Origin: Pelagomonas calceolata
Lineage: Eukaryota > Sar > Pelagophyceae > Pelagomonadales > Pelagomonadaceae
Length of the DNA: 64,000 nucleotides
NCBI GenBank assembly: GCA_918797485.1
Contig: CAKKNE010000003.1
Location: 1,860,001 to 1,924,000, forward strand
Direction of reading: 5' to 3'
Below the pieces are notes generated by a model that saw only the letters and a list, made by a program, of their open reading frames with translations, was not told where the DNA came from and did no database searches. Within the stretch, counting starts at the first letter, position 1. Each line of letters opens with the position of its first letter. Of the stretch, positions 63,960 to 64,000 are shown piece by piece. The position numbers and the translations under genes are program-made.

Positions 63960-64000
63960 ATGCGTGTGCTCCGAGTTGCTGCCTTGGTGGCTGCGGCCAA
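63960..64000 (+). CDS. Partial gene: signal-peptide start running off the right edge
   Basis: ATG at 63960 followed by 12 complete codons, MRVLRVAALVAAA, a typical beginning of a signal peptide. The CTAG motif 130 bp upstream and the divergent arrangement support a real start. Nothing can be said about the product. Confidence 0.45.
   Translation, partial: MRVLRVAALVAAA

Noticed and set aside
1-64000. tRNA, rRNA, snRNA, CRISPR or transposase genes
   Set aside because: I looked for T-arm-like GGTTCGAAT words, array-like repeats and transposase-like frames and found nothing convincing; a covariance-model scan would be the decisive check.

Overview
This window looks like nuclear DNA from a GC-rich, gene-dense, flagellate-derived alga, most probably a stramenopile of the pelagophyte type (Aureococcus/Pelagomonas-like). 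I place it there for four reasons. The genes are typically eukaryotic: histone H2A, a heterotrimeric G-protein alpha subunit, cactin, TAF8 and a nucleotide-sugar transporter. Several proteins start with signal peptides followed by basic stretches, with an aromatic or Leu residue at the predicted cleavage site, as in the bipartite plastid leaders of red-lineage complex algae. Most genes are intronless. The few introns carry a short repeated motif (ACGCCATCGACGCGACG in either orientation), which is the signature of introner elements, known from Aureococcus among others. The assignment is inference; no rRNA, tRNA or organelle marker is present to settle it.

I support 43 protein-coding genes, two of them cut by the window edges, on both strands and mostly as divergent or convergent pairs. 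Left part (0-16 kb): filamin-repeat protein, secreted glycosyltransferase-like protein, SPEF2/CPC1-like flagellar coiled-coil protein, WW-RING protein ending in a CaaX box, DnaJ, cactin, ankyrin protein, FabG-like SDR and a G-alpha subunit. Centre-left (16-31 kb): metallophosphatase with EF-hand, a five-exon 7TM receptor with a Cys-rich ectodomain (Frizzled/Smoothened-like) 2.6 kb beyond the G-alpha gene, an ABM-domain protein, thioredoxin, RNF32-like double-RING protein, ThrE/PRM10-like transporter and a large unknown protein with a SAP-like segment. Centre (31-46 kb): KANL3/TEX30-like hydrolase, a 1024-aa polytopic protein with F-box-like and RING-like cassettes, GT61-like enzyme, HPGD-like SDR, FHA protein, plastid-targeted protein, CCHC zinc-knuckle protein, TPR protein and a MerT-HMA fusion. 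Right (46-64 kb): Patched/RND family permease, TMCO4/DUF726 hydrolase, plastid coiled-coil protein, RluA-type and TruA-type pseudouridine synthases, nucleotide-sugar transporter, H2A, C-type lectin-RING protein, GT8 enzyme and TAF8.

Two genome-wide themes stand out. First, the 14 introns I could place (in 8 genes) are short and most are built from introner-like sequence. One, in the TMCO4 gene, is a 56-bp element with inverted CTGTGT/ACACAG ends, flanked by a perfect 8-bp target duplication, with the reading frame restored exactly on splicing. Second, a palindromic CTAG-ended motif (CTAGTGTCTTACA, a short spacer, then CGCTAGC) recurs at least 13 times. Every copy is intergenic and lies 100-440 bp upstream of a start codon, often between divergent genes. 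I know of no description of this element. I see no transposase genes, retroelements, viral relics or CRISPR arrays.
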